A DNA stretch of 64,000 nt from Larix kaempferi (Eukaryota; Streptophyta; Pinopsida; Pinales; Pinaceae). The notes under the pieces are model-generated. The model saw only the letters and a program-made list of their open reading frames with translations. It searched no databases and was not told where the DNA came from. The position numbers and the translations under genes were made by a program. This document shows positions 33,040 to 45,969 of the stretch, piece by piece. The stretch's first letter is position 1. Each line of letters starts with the position of its first letter. The stretch spans positions 1,364,001 to 1,428,000 of the forward strand of contig BSBM01000965.1 in NCBI GenBank assembly GCA_027924585.1, in the 5' to 3' direction.

Positions 33040-34030
33040 ATGGTCAATCCCTCTCACTTTAGGACATAGGTCCAAGGATGATACAATTCTGATCCACTTA
33101 TGGGATGATGAATCCCTCTCAATTTAAGACATCTCTCATGTCTATGGACGATGCAATCCAGATCAACTTACAGGATGATCGATCCTTATCCTTTTAAGAC
33201 ACCTCACCATGTCTAGGGATGATGCAATCCCGAATCAACTTACAAGATGATTAGTCCTTATCACTTTAAGACACCTCACCATGTCTAGGGACGATGCAAT
33301 CCCAACCTACTTACAGGATGATTAGTCCTTATCACTTTAAGACACCTCACCATGTCTAGGGACGATGCAATCCCAATCTACTTACAGGATGATTAGTCCT
33401 TATCACTTTAAGACACCTCACCATGTCTAGGGACGATGCAATCCCAATCTACTTACAGGATGATTAGTCCTTATCACTTTAAGACACCTCACCATGTCTA
33501 GGGATGATGCAATCCCAATCTACTTACAGGATGATTAGTCCTTATCACTTTAAGACACCTCACCATGTCTAGGGACGATGAAATCCCAATCTACTTATAG
33601 GATGATTAGTCCTTATCACTTTAAGACACCTCACCATGTCTAGGGATGATGCAATCCCAATCTACTTACAGGATGATTAGTCCTTATCACTTTAGGACAT
33701 AAGTCCAAGGATGATGCAATCCTGATCCACTTACGGGATGATCAATCCCTATCTCTTTAGGACATAAGTCCAAGGATGATGCAATCCTGTCGTCCACTAG
33801 GGACCACATTCTCGGAGACACCTGTCTACGGATCACTTTAGAACTGAAGTCCAGGGATGATACAATCCTCTCCTGTCCACTACAGACTTCATTCTCGAAG
33901 ACCATACGCCTACGGATCCTTTTAGAACATGTGTTCAAGGATGATGCAATCCCTCTTCTTTCTCGGAGACATATGTCTATGGATCCTTTTAGAACATGTG
34001 TTCAAGGATGATGCAATCCCCTTGTCAACT
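33040..34030. repeat. 71-bp tandem repeat array
   Basis: The core is regular: GATGATTAGTCCTTATCACTTT begins at 33246, 33317, 33388, 33459, 33530, 33601 and 33672, a period of exactly 71. Each unit contains AAGACACCTCACCATGTC and GACGATGCAATCCCAA. Diverged units extend to both sides, for about 13-14 in total. Confidence 0.93.
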
Positions 34031-34329
34031 TAGACCCTATCTAAGGACCATCCACCAACCTCTCTGTTGGCATCACCAATATAGGTATCCACATCATCGA
34101 CCTCACTGTCGATGTAGGAAATCTCGTCATAAGTGACCACATCACTCCCCCTCTCGAGCAGGGTCCTACCAAGCTTGTCTCAGAAAATACTCAAACTTTT
34201 TCTTGAGGTAGAGGTTTGGTTAGTACATCGGAAAATTGTTACAAATTCAAATTTTATAGTTCCTTTTTGCGCCATATCATGGAACACTGGATTCTCTGGA
34301 TTCACATAGGATCATAGTTGGGTCTATCT

Positions 34330-35101
34330 CTAAGTCAAACAATCCAGAAGCCATACTGCTTCATGACTAGCAGAGCAAGCAACTATGTATTCTGCTTCAG
34401 TCGTGCTGAGAGCCACACTAGACTGCCTCCTGCTATACCATGAGATCATGGCTGATCCCAGACAATAACATCCTCTTGATGTGTTATTCCTGTCTAATAC
34501 ACTTTCTTCCCAATCAACATCTGTGTAGTCATCTGAAGTCATGATCTCCAAGATAGCATAGATAAAAGTCTATCATATCCTTTAGATGCCTCATCACATG
34601 CTTTTGCAACTATCAGGTGAACATATATAGTTTCCACTAGATACTGACTCAAGGTGTTCTCAGCAAGGTATATAGCTGGCCTGGTATTCGTCAGATGCAT
34701 CAATGACCCAATAATATGTCTGTACAGAGTTATATACACTAACTCTGATGAGTCATTCACTAACAGCTTCAAGTTGGAATCCATGAGAGTGCTCATTCCA
34801 ACATATCAAGTCCTTTTAATATTTCTCAGCATACTTTCCCTGATTGAGAAAGATTCCTTCTGAGCCTTGCCATACTTCCAGACCTAGGAAGTAATGCATC
34901 AATCTGAGATCTTTCATTTTTCATTTCTGCAGCCATCTTCTTCTTCTTCTTTTTTTTCATGATCTGTTTCTCATTCCTTGTTAGAAAGAGATCATCGTCA
35001 TACAATAATGGTATGATCCACAACCTTAAGGTAAAGGTTAGGATCAACTTTACTTTTGGTAAAGCCCAAGCTTTGTCAAGAAGCTTCCAATTGTCCATCA
35101 T
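34330..35101 (-). pseudogene. copia reverse transcriptase and RNase H remnant
   Basis: Three overlapping pieces in different frames. The RT palm region reads KVDPNLYLKVVDHTIIV, then in a shifted frame LLYDDDLFLTRNEK, where copia normally has YVDD. The RT end reads LKLLVNDSSELVYITLYRHI and GSLMHLTNTRPAIYLAENTLSQYLVE. RNase H reads DYTDVDWEESVLDRNNTSRG and AMISWYSRRQSSVALSTTEAEYI. Frameshifts separate all three. A run of Lys codons interrupts the region after the YDDD box. Confidence 0.88.
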
Positions 35102-37140
35102 TCAGACTCTGCATTGAGTGATCTTCTGCATATCTATCTGTGCCATCTCTCGTCAGATGGGTCTATTGATATGAGCCTCAAAATCATTCGAAATCTGTGG
35201 TGAGTTCCTTCTTGCATCCATGTCATATGTGTATATAAGCCATATTCAACCTTGTAGCAAAGGTTGAGATCCACATCACCCATGGTGATCATTAAGCTCA
35301 TCAATTGATTATCGATCCTGGGAACCCATACAGAACCTGATTCACACTTCTTCTACTATTAAGAGAATGGTCTTATCTAGCCACTTGGAGCAAACATCTC
35401 ATCATGATTCTCTTCCTCTTTCTAAGAGAATCTTCTAGCCACAAGCCTTCTATAGTGTGTTCGATTTGTAAATCCTTTTGTTGAACATCCATCGCTTGTT
35501 CAGTGTTCATCATTCATCATGATCTTTCCTACAAATCAAAATTAAGTACATGATTAGTAATACTTCATAATCATCAAATCATATTGACATGATAACCTAT
35601 TATGCATACAGATATCATTTACATAGTTATGCAACTATTTTGACCAATACTTTGGCACAACACTTTCCCATATCCTGTATGCATACAGTGGCTATCTAGA
35701 TGCCTTCCATCTCTACCAGAACATACTATCGAAAGCGTGCACAACTCTCAGCATGTCAGCAAAGAGGTTTCATTATAGACAAGCAACAATGGAATGTTTG
35801 TCCAACTTACCAATCATATGCATATTAGTAGTATATTGTCCAATGCTCTATGAATGTTTACACTCAGCATGATATATTCTAGGAATACAAATATACATAC
35901 AAGCAATATCATTTACTATTTCAAATAACAACTCAAATACTTATCTTTTATGTTTGTGTGGTTGCCTCCCGCTTGATCTTCTATATGTCTTTTGAACTTC
36001 TATTCATTCTGTACCACTGTGCATGCTCAAGTGTGCACTAGTGTCATCCTCATGATCTCATACACAAACATACATTCATTAGTATATTCTCAATATTATC
36101 AAAACATTCTAATTCTAAATAATCTTGAATATGTATAGTCATGATCATTAGTATTCAGGGTTTCAAGGAAGTCTTCTTTTACTCATGCATATTATTGTTT
36201 GAACATAGTACTCTTCTGGTTAATTAAATCATCAAGATAAGAGACATAATATGCATAAACCCTTGATTACTAACTTTATGAATAATCATAACCAATCATA
36301 CCAAGTATACTTATCTAAGGGATCCTAACACAAGGTAAGATTCTAACTTGACATAGGAAAACATACCTGGATTAGTATACCTGCTTAGTTATGTACACCA
36401 TACCTAAACAATCTCTTCATTGATTTAGAGATCCTGAGCTAGAACCTGCATGTCTCATAGGTTAAGCATAATATAACAAAGTCATACATACCTCGTAAGT
36501 AGAACAAAGATTATGGATGAGTCTTTGTCTTCATGTTGTCATGGTCATGGAACTTGATTTGTCTTTTGTGATGTACCTATATCTTGTTAGCAGACAACAT
36601 CAATCTCACACAACACCATAATGTATTAGTACAATCATATAGCCCTAATCAATGAATGTATGCATTCATACTGTTACTAGGGTGATAAGACAATTATAAC
36701 ATTAATCAAGATTGTACTAATAAATAATATGAAGACAAACACATTATGAACTTAATCAAGAATCAGATTTCAAGACATACCTGAACCTCCTTAAGTCATA
36801 CCTGTCGAGACTTCTTGTAGTCTTCTTATGTAAGGCCTTAGCCTCAACTCCCCCTGAAACTTGATATGGAGCTTGATTAGGGTTTGCTAGAGAAACCCTA
36901 GAAATTCAATCTTTGACTTTCACACTTCTGAATGGATGGAAGGATGTGTCTTGCTGAGCTGATCAAACTAGCATACTTCAATTTTGAAATCTCCAAAATT
37001 TGACCCCTCAAAATTGCCTTTGAAACTTCTGGATCTTCTGGACAGGAACCTGAACTAGGGTTTGATGAATCCCACCCTTCTATCCAATCAAAAGGCTCGA
37101 TCCAAGGCTCTAAACTCTTATTTTTCTGAGGAGCTTCCAA
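35102..37140. other. copia internal region, not recognisable
   Basis: About 2 kb where gag, protease and integrase would be expected. I could read no copia gag, H2C2 or DDE motif on the minus strand. It is either highly decayed or replaced sequence. Phrases such as CTGAACTAGGGTTTGATGAA (about 37050) recur in altered form near 37215, suggesting an old duplication of about 170 bp at its right edge. Confidence 0.5.
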
Positions 37141-37533
37141 CTGTGGTTACAGACTTAAAAAATTCCAACTTTTGCTGAAGCCCTAATTTTCCATCTTTCC
37201 GATCAAAATCCCGAACTGGGGTTTGATCAAGCCCGGTCTTCTATCCAACCAAAAAATTCGATCTTGGTCTCTAAATTTCGATTTTCCTGAGTAGCATTCA
37301 GCCGTGGATTCCGATTCCAAAAATTCTAACTTTCTTCGAAACCCTAAATTCCAGAAGCCATGAATGAAGGTGCTCCAAAAATAATTCTATTTTGACAGAA
37401 ATATGTACCTGATTGTTTCTGCTGTAACTCCGAACTTTTCACTCCACAGGGTTTGAAAACGTTTTTTGTGGTGTCCTGACCTGTCATCTTTCCATCCTGA
37501 TAGGTCTGACCTCAATTGGATTTTCTGAGAGAG

Positions 37534-37886
37534 AGTTATGCCAAGTGTCGCAATGTGACCTGTTTATGGGATAAAACAGGAGAGCGAACTTGTACGACGT
37601 GCCACATGTCACTGGTTCCGCTTCTGCCTCTGAAAACGTTTCCTGAGCTATTACAGTCTGTGTACTACCTGTCACATTTTACGAAATTTCATTTGGAGCT
37701 TCCTAGCCCAAGTTATGCCAAGTGTCGCAACGTGACCTGTTTATGGGATAAAACAGGAGAGAGAGTTGTACGGCGTTCTACGTGTCACCGGTTCAGCTTC
37801 GGCCTCTGAAAACGTTTCTTGAGATAGTACAGTTTATGTACTACCTGTCACTTTTTATGAAATTTCATTTGGAGCTTCCTAGCCCA
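37534..37886. repeat. 177-bp tandem duplication in the copia leader
   Basis: Two copies start AGTTATGCCAAGTGTCGCAA at 37534 and 37711, and a truncated third start lies at 37887. They contain ATGGGATAAAACAGGAGAG and GAAATTTCATTTGGAGCTTC. Located between the primer site and the decayed body, so in the untranslated leader. Confidence 0.88.
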
Positions 37887-38186
37887 AGTTATGACCTTTT
37901 TTCCTAGGTCACCTGATTTTGACTGTGATCTGGAAGAGGCAGAAACCCTAACTTGTACTGATCATAACTCACAAAGTACAACGAATCCAAGGGTTCCCTT
38001 TGGACACAAGGTACCTGGGGATGTAATCTACGACCTGTAAATCTTTCAGATCCTGAAACTTCGCCAAAATGGATTTATAGCGAAAGTTCCACGATGACTG
38101 GTTTTTGCTATATAAAACCCTAACCTTCAAATTGTCGCAAGAGAAGCAAGTGTCGTAAGTGACATACATTGCCTTCCTTCAAGTTA

Positions 38187-38198
38187 GCTCTGATACCA
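38187..38198 (-). other. Primer binding site, tRNA-iMet, copia element
   Basis: The minus strand reads TGGTATCAGAGC and directly abuts the 5' LTR at 38199. Confidence 0.93.
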
Positions 38199-38799
38199 TG
38201 TTAAAATTTCATATTCTAAGACAGAAAATAGCAGCATTACATTCCATTTCACAACAATCGCATATACAGGATCACTGAAGAAACAACAAGCACAACATAA
38301 ACACAAGAGACACAGATTTATCCTGGGAAACCCTCATGGTGTAGAAAACACAGCAAAGCTTCCTCAATATAGATGACCAGCAAATACAAAAGATGTAAAC
38401 CTGAGCATAAGCTCCTCCTTCTCCATAGAAGACCTCTCTCTCATAAGTGTGCCACTCTCAAGTGAGTGAAGTGTGTAATGAGGAGTACACCTCCTCTATT
38501 TATACACTACTCCGACTTTTCTTTTACACAAATCATGTAGGCTCGTATTTAACCATTGGGTTAAATACCCCACTACAACTGACTGGGATGACCCATCTAG
38601 GGTGGTCTAATAACCCTTTGACCCACATAACACATACAGGGCCGACCCCCACTAGGGAAGTCTAATAACCCAGGTTACCACATTCCGACGGAGGAATAAA
38701 CATCTCCAGATATACAATAAGATCTTCAAGGAGGAATGAAACATCTCCAGAATAATAAAGTACAAATATAATATTCTTTGAAGTTACAATATTTCAACA
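38199..38799 (-). repeat. 5' LTR of the copia element
   Basis: 601 bp, same length and ends as 31655-32255. A CCTCTATTTATACACTACTCC stretch in the middle resembles a promoter TATA region but reads on the plus strand, so I do not assign it. Confidence 0.92.
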
Positions 38800-38804
38800 G
38801 AACA

Positions 38805-39447
38805 CTCCTTTTCTTGTTGACTAACATGCTACTCATAAAAATTCCTATCTCTTTACATATCCCACATAGCCCTTGGCATGTGCATGTGCCTTGGGTCGTT
38901 CACAATTTTGCATTCAGTTACCTTGGTTCTAACCATTGTTGGGATTCTATCGAAGAATTATTTGTGAGAAGGGGGTATGTATCGATAGAGGAGAAGGAGG
39001 AGAAATGCAGTGGGGAGGGACACAAAAGCAATAGTGTAAAGATACCACCAGATGGAGTAGAAATCGAAGACCATCCACCTTTGCAATGTTTTGCTGGTCA
39101 ACTTTCCCAATATGAAACCTTCTCTACAATCATGATATGAGTTGGAACAGGTGGCCATGAAGGATTTCATAATGAACCCTTCAAAATTTCATACTTCGAA
39201 CTAGACGAAAAGTTGAGCATGGTACCAGAGTAAAGATCCAAGGACAATCATGATGCAAGCGAGGCCATGATTAATCGGTTGGTGGGATTGGCCACTTTCC
39301 CTACCACATGTGTAAGCCTTAATGCACCTTGTCATGCTCCTGACACGTGGTGGCCTCTATATGGAACGCGTCATAGGGGGAACACTAGATTATCTTCGAT
39401 TACGTAGGAGTTCACAGTTACTCACTTCATATAAATACATAAAAATA
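38805..39447. other. Spacer with a short coiled-coil-like open frame
   Basis: 39322-39585 is open on the plus strand and crosses into the tandem duplication. Its Lys/Glu-rich part (VEVEQKKRDLQDIKQNKKDQ) could form a coiled coil and matches a broken frame at 43270 onward. No named family. The rest shows nothing. Confidence 0.4.
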
Positions 39448-42400
39448 TTGGTTGAGGTAGAACAAAAGAAGAGGGATCTACAAGATATAAAACAAAATAA
39501 GAAGGACCAGGAAAAAGAGAGGAAAATAGCAAGGATTTTTGCAGCAGAACACCGAATGCAAGAGTGGTTTCAAAGAGAGACATAGAAGAGAGAAAAAGAG
39601 CAACAAAAATAGTTAGCAAGGAAGGAAAGCGAACAAAGAATGACACGACAATGTATTCAAAGTGATGGAGGGAGGATGGTGTCCACCTCATTGGATTCAC
39701 CTCAAGAAAATCCATGACTCTTCCAAGACCTCATAAATATCTAGGTCCCCTGATATAATCTATCTGGTCAACCTCCTCTGCTCATTCCTACCAGTGCAAG
39801 GTCCTATGTTACAAATGCTATTTCAACACCTCTAGGTAATACAATGGTATTTAGAACAAGTCAAACCTATGCTTTTTCAATTCCTCCTTGGCTTAAAGGT
39901 GAAAACTAGCCTAGAGTAAGTATGGAAAACCCAACCCTTTTTGGTAAAGCAATCTTAGGCAGTTCAACCAAATTAGCCGAAGAAAATGAAAGAAAATCAA
40001 CAGGTGTGGGAAATAAAGACACTCCATATCTTTAAAAATAAAGATATCAAATGGTTATACTCACCACATGCGATGTGGATCTTGTTGCACAGGTAATTTT
40101 TGGTTGTTCCAATAGTCCAATATTTATTCCAATCTAGAGATGAGGATCCATGTAGTCATTTTTCTCTATAATTGAAGGCATTGTATTTAGTTACTATTAA
40201 TTAAAATGTAATTTTGGTTTCCTAAATTCCGTTATCCAATGCCAATTTTGAAACAATCAAATTCAAATTGTTGCATCTAAATATTTGATTGGGAGTTTGA
40301 TTATTGTGGAGTATGGTCTCTAAAGTAGTGCAGTGGACTATGCTAGTTTTTACATCTTGTTGATTCATGCTAATTCTTTCATTTTACAAAAATCAATGAA
40401 CCTTACCTAAACATAGACTCACATAAGAAATCCACCATAGAACTATACCTAAACATAGGCAAGCAAAGAAACAGTACAACAATATGATTCAAACGATTGC
40501 ATCTAATATTTAATTGGGAGTGTGCTTGTTATGGAGTATGGTCTCTATAGAAGTGCATTTGACTATGCTAGTTTGTCCATCCTATTGATTAATCGAAGTG
40601 CTTTCATTTTACATAAATACATGAACCTTAACTAAACATAGACTCACATGGGAAATCCACCATAGAAACTTACCTAAATATAAGAAAGCAAAGAAACAAT
40701 ACATTAATCTGATTCAAATTATTACATCTAAATATTTAATTGGGAGTGTGCTTGTTGTGGAGTAAGGTGTCTATATTAGTGTAGTTAGCTATCCTAGTTT
40801 TCCCATCGTATTGATTAATGGTAGTGATTTCATTTTACAAAAATCCATGAACCTTTCCTAAACATAGACTAACATAGGAAATCCATCATACAACCTTACC
40901 TCAACATAGGCAAGCAAACAAATAGTACATCAATTTGATTTAAATCATTGCATCTAAATATTGAATTGGGAGTGTGCTTATTGTGGAGTATGGTCTCTAT
41001 ATTAGTGTAGTTGACTGTTCTAGTTTTTCCATCCCATTGATTAATGGCAGTTCTTTCATTTTGAAATAAATCCATGAACCTTACCTAAAGATAGACTCAC
41101 ATAGGACTCTATAGAACCTTACCTAAACATAGGAAAGAAAACAAAGATTACATCAATTCGATTTAAGTTGTTACATCTAAAGATTTAATTGGGAGTGTGC
41201 TTGTTTTGGATTATGGTCTCTATAGTAGTGCAGTTGATCGTGCTAGTTTGTCCATCCCATTGATTAATGGTAGTGTTTTCATTTTAAATAAATCCATGAA
41301 CCTTACCTAAACATAGACTTACATGGGAAATACACTAGATGAGTTCGCAATAATTAAAGCCACATAATTTTTATAAAACTAAAATTGGCAATTTCATGGA
41401 GGATTTAAAAAGGAACAAGTTCCAATTCTACTTATTATTTAACAACATTGCTTAGTTGTCATATAGCTTCTACTAAATCCATGAAAAACTATTCAAAACC
41501 TTAGTATCATACCTATTCCATACATGCATGAAAACAATATTAGAGTTGCATTGGTAGAACTATGAAAATGATCAAGCTAAATAGAGTACATAAATCTTCT
41601 TAAACCATAGAAGAGAGCGGTTGATGGCTCGGATAGATTGAATAAATTAAGATTAACATTCAAATAGAGGATTACAACAAACTCAATTATTTGATTGCAT
41701 AGTAGGCCCATTTCCTAATCCTTTTTACAGCGTGGGAAATAAAAGAAGCATATGGATTGCAAACATGGATTTAAGAAGATCCAAGGTCGAGATGGAATAG
41801 TACGGAAGAGAACCAAGGTTGAGTTGGAATAGAATGAAAAAGATTGGAATGGAGAAAAAAATTGATATATATGGAAAATATATTGCGAGGGACAAATTCC
41901 TTCCGTTGATTTGGTTGACATAATCTTGATTCATAGTTGACCAGGGTCCCAATTTTTTGTCTATCTCATTGATTAATGGTAGTGCTATCCTTCTACAAAA
42001 ATCCATGAACCTAATTCCAACTATAGAACCCTAACTAAACATAGAATTACATAGGAAATCCACCAATTGATTTTTCAATAATGCAAGCCACATTATTTGT
42101 ATAAAACGAAAATTTAGCAATTTCATAAAAAAATTTAAAAACGAGTTCTAATTTACTCTACTAATTAATGACATTCCTTACTTGTAACATAGCTTCTACT
42201 AAAGCCTTGAAAATAAGTTGGAAAAACCTTTGTATCATACAGATTCCATAAATGCATGAAAAAACTCAATTATGCTTCACATACAAACAAAGGATTACAA
42301 CAAAAACAATTATCCTATTGCATAGTTGGCCCATTTCCTAATCCTTTTTACAACTCAGGAAATAAAAAAAACATAGGGCCTGCAAACATGGATTTCAGAA

Positions 42401-43269
42401 GAGTTAAGGATGAGTTGGAATATCCTATTAATAGCACCAAGGTTAGGTTCAAATAAACCCATAGTTATCCTATATGGGTTTTCCAAACAACAAGACCTGG
42501 TAAGAATGGGGTTTTCTAAACAAGAGGAATTGGAAAGACTACTCTCAAAGACCTCATTATTGGGATGGAACAACACAAAAATATTTTGGGAGAGCATCAA
42601 CATTCATCCATAACACAACTATAGATGACAAATAATAAGCCTCAATTCACAATCAAACCATGAACATGGTTGCATAAAAAGAATCCAGTCACAATAAAAA
42701 AAATTGAATTCATAAGAAAACCCTCAACAATTATCCTCGAGTTACAACCAAACCCTCAACAATTATCAAAACCATAATATTCACATCCATTCAAAGTGCT
42801 TTCAATCCATCATAGAAAGTTTAAGCCATATTAATACCATTCACGGAACAAATACAACATTATAATCCCATTCACAAAACACATACAACATTTGGAACTA
42901 GCATTTAATTACCCATTTCACAAACAAAACAACAACCATTAATTTACTTCAAAATATCAACTGATCACAACATTTAAATCGCTAAACGAAAAAAATAGAG
43001 AAAGGGAAAATTACATTGGATATTATGTTCACATCCTCATTTTTTTTCCAAACCCTACAAAGTTACACCATACATTAACTGATATGTCAAATCCCATCAC
43101 CAGAAAACCAACCAAAAAGTGCACAACGAGCCCATGAGGAGAAAAACCCATAAACGACAAAACCAATTAACAAACCCTCCAATGCAAGAACCAAGTGGGT
43201 CACAAATTCATTGGGTGAGTGAGTGTATTGAAAAAAATAAGGAAGCTTTTAGGGTATGAAATCCTACTA
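39448..43269 (+). repeat. Large tandem duplication, copy 1 (3.82 kb)
   Basis: Begins TTGGTTGAGGTAGAACAAAAG and ends ...GAAATCCTACTA, where copy 2 starts at once with the same TTGGTTGAGGTAGAAC. Many long blocks recur in the same order in copy 2: ACCTCCTCTGCTCATTCCTA, the 225-bp array, AATCCTTTTTACAACTCAGG, and the stretch ending GTGGGTCACAAATTCA. No intact gene; a coiled-coil-type open stretch at its start is interrupted by stops. Confidence 0.9.
40250..41390. repeat. 225-bp tandem repeats in duplication copy 1
   Basis: Five units marked by AATTGGGAGTGTGCTTGT-type sequence; GGGAG occurs at 40291, 40517, 40742, 40968 and 41191 (spacing 223-226). Each unit has GGAGTATGGTCTCTA, ATTGATTAATGGTAGTG, TCCATGAACCTTACCTAAAC and TTGCATCTAAATATT. 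Confidence 0.92.
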
Positions 43270-44079
43270 TTGGTTGAGGTAGAACAAAAGAAGATGGATC
43301 TACAACATATAAAAAAAATAAGAAGGACCAGTCAAAGGAGAGGAAAAAATCAAGGGTTATTGCAGCAGAACATTGAATGCAAGAATGGTTTCGAAGAGAG
43401 ACTTAGAAGAGAGAAAACGAGAAACAAAAATAGGTGGCACGGAAGGAAATGGAACAAATACATGCACATCAAGGTATTCAAAGTGATGGAGGGAGTATGG
43501 TTTCCACGTCATTGGATTCACCTCAAGACAATCCACGATTCTTCCAAGACCTTATAAATATCTAGGTCGATTGATATCATCTATATTGTCAACCTCCTCT
43601 GCTCATTCCTACCAGTGCAAGGGCCTATGTTCCAAATGTTATTTCAACACCTCTCGGTAATAGAAGGGTATTTAGAACAAGTCAAACCTATGGATTTTCA
43701 ATTCGTCCTTGGCTTCAAGGTGAAAACTGGTCTCAAGTAAGTATTGAAAACACAACCCTTTCTCATAAAGAAATCTTAGGCAGTTCAACCAACTTGGCCG
43801 AAGAAAATGCAGGAAAAACAATAGGTGTGGGAACTAAAGACACTCCATATATTTAACAATAGATATATCAAATGGTTATACTGACAATATGTGATGTGGA
43901 TCTTGTTGCATAGGTAATTTGTGGTTGTTCCTATAGTCCAATATTTATTCCAATCTAGAGATGAGAATCTATGTAGTGAGCTTTCCCTATAATTGAATGC
44001 ATTGTATTTAGTTACTATTAATGAAAATATAATATCGGTTTCCTAAAGTTGGTTATCTAGCGCCAATTTTGAAACAATC

Positions 44080-45037
44080 TAATTCAAATTATTGCATCTA
44101 AATATTTAATTGGGAGTTTTCTAATTGTGGAGTATGGTCTCTAAAGTAGCGCAGATGACTATGTTAGTTTGTCCGTCTTGTTGATTAATGCCAGTGCTTT
44201 CATTTTACAAAAATCCATGGAACTTACCTAAACATAGACTCACATAAGAAATCCACCATAGAACCTTACCTAAACATATGCAAGCAAAGAAACAATACAA
44301 CAATATGATTCAAATGATTGCATCTAAACATTTAATTGAGAGTGTGCTTGTTGTGGAGTATGGTATCTATAATCGTGCATTTGAATGTACTAGTTTGTCC
44401 ATCCTATTGATTAATGGAAGTGCTTTCATTTTATAGAAATTCATGAACCTTACCTAAACATAGACTCACATAGGAAATCCACCATAGGCAAGCAAAGAAA
44501 CAATACATCAATTTGATTCAAACTATTGCATCTAAATATTTAATTGGGAGTGTGCTTGTTGTGGAATATGGTCTCTATATTAGTGTAGTGGGATATCCTA
44601 GTTTTCCCATCGTATTGATTAATGGTAGTGATTTCATTTTACAAAAATCCATGAACCTTTCCTAAACATATAATCACATAGGAAATCCACCATACAACCT
44701 TACCTCAACACAGGAAAGCAAAAAAATGGTACATCAATTTGATTCAAATTGTTGCATCTAAATATTGAATTGGGAGTGTGCTTGTTATGGAGTATGATCT
44801 CTATATTAGTGTAGTTGATTGTTCTAGTTTTTCCATCCCATTGATTAATGGAAGTTCTTTCATTTTGATAGAAATCCATGGACCTTACCTAAAGATAGAC
44901 TCACATAGTAAATCCAGTATAGAGCCTTACCTAAACATAGGAAAGAAAACAATGACTACATCAATTTGATTCAAGTTGTTACATCTAAAAATTTAATTAG
45001 GAATGTGGTTGTTTTGGAGTATGTTCTCTATAGTAGT
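44080..45037. repeat. 225-bp tandem repeats in duplication copy 2
   Basis: Five units corresponding to those of copy 1, with markers at about 44112, 44338, 44546, 44772 and 44999. One interval is about 208 bp, so a unit lost some 18 bp after the duplication (near 44470-44490, where a CTTACCTAAACATA phrase is missing). Confidence 0.88.
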
Positions 45038-45042
45038 GTAGT

Positions 45043-45969
45043 TGTTACAACATAATTTCCCACCTTGTGAACATCAACACTCTTTGGCCTGTAGGATCCA
45101 TTTTACTGTCTCAGATCCACTTTATATCCTTCAGACACACTATTTTCCCTATTTTTCCTCTGTACGCTAGCTGCACCACTACAGGGGGCGTACCCACGAG
45201 CTGCATCACTATAGCCTGTGGGTAGCATGTAAAATGGTAAAAATCACTAGTTAATTACTTTTTACTCCCAAAAAGCGGTCATAGGGTGACCTTTGGCCCT
45301 CCATCTACCTTGAAACGCCTTGATGTGTCCTTTCACTTACCTTTGAGAGGACTATATATTGAGCACATATGGCTTATGGATGGGAGGAGGAAGAAGAGCA
45401 AGAGAACTCTAGTGGATTTTTGCCCTATCTTGAGTCTACACTCATTGATCCTTGTAGTTGTGAACCCTTTATGTTCGCCTTCCAAACTCCTATCATAGTT
45501 TGAGTTTGTCATTCCATGGAGGATTGAAGTGGTGGAGGCATAAGTGGATAGATCCAGATATTGGTTCAGATTGGTTGCCGGCAAGAGGTCGTATCACATT
45601 GTACTTCTTGTTATTTATTAATAGAAATACTCATATTCTCGTCCATTAATGTTGTGAATGTTGTTTATATTACATTGGGTTGCATTTACTTATAATATTA
45701 TGGACCATTGCTATTGATGATTTTAATGTCGTTTATATATCATATGCGCTTGTTGTATATTGGCTGTCAAGACTAATTTGCAGGTTCAAGCGCACGGATT
45801 AAAAGCTCCAATGGGGATCTACATCAAATGTTTGGATCGAGGTTGGTTATCTTCTTCATTATCTTAGCATTGTCATTTATATAACTTAGTATTGAGAATT
45901 GAGTTAATTTCTGGTAGTCAACTGTCTGTTGTGGTTCAACCCAAGCCATAGGAAGTTTTCTCCAGCACA
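45043..45969. mobile_element. Solo LTR (927 bp, TSD GTAGT)
   Basis: Starts TGTTACAACATAATTTCCC and ends TTTTCTCCAGCACA. It is flanked by GTAGT at 45038-45042 and 45970-45974, and is absent from the corresponding place of copy 1 (about 41233). Only one LTR and no internal domain are present. The plus strand contains ACTATATATTGAGCAC near 45351, a possible TATA box, so the LTR may read on the plus strand. Confidence 0.9.

Larger units (their letters stand above)
31655..38799 (-). mobile_element. Ty1/copia retrotransposon, internally reduced
   Basis: Bounded by 601-bp LTRs (31655-32255 and 38199-38799, TGTTAAAATTTCAT...TCAACA) and the 5-bp duplication GAACA at 31650-31654 and 38800-38804. The primer site is tRNA-iMet and abuts the right LTR, so the element reads on the minus strand. 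By eye the LTRs differ at about 14 of the first 290 positions. Only RT and RNase H remnants of copia type are recognisable; gag, protease and integrase were not found. The 3' part is occupied by three unrelated minisatellites and the leader by a 177-bp duplication. Confidence 0.92.

Noticed and set aside
32521-33680. CRISPR-like array
   Set aside because: The periods are tandem repeats without unique spacers, in a plant retrotransposon.
30850-39400. Shared GAACACTAGATTATCTT (about 30851 and 39379) as a repeat boundary
   Set aside because: Only 17 identical bases with weak similarity around; it may hint that the coiled-coil frame is a transposase tail, but that is too thin to claim.
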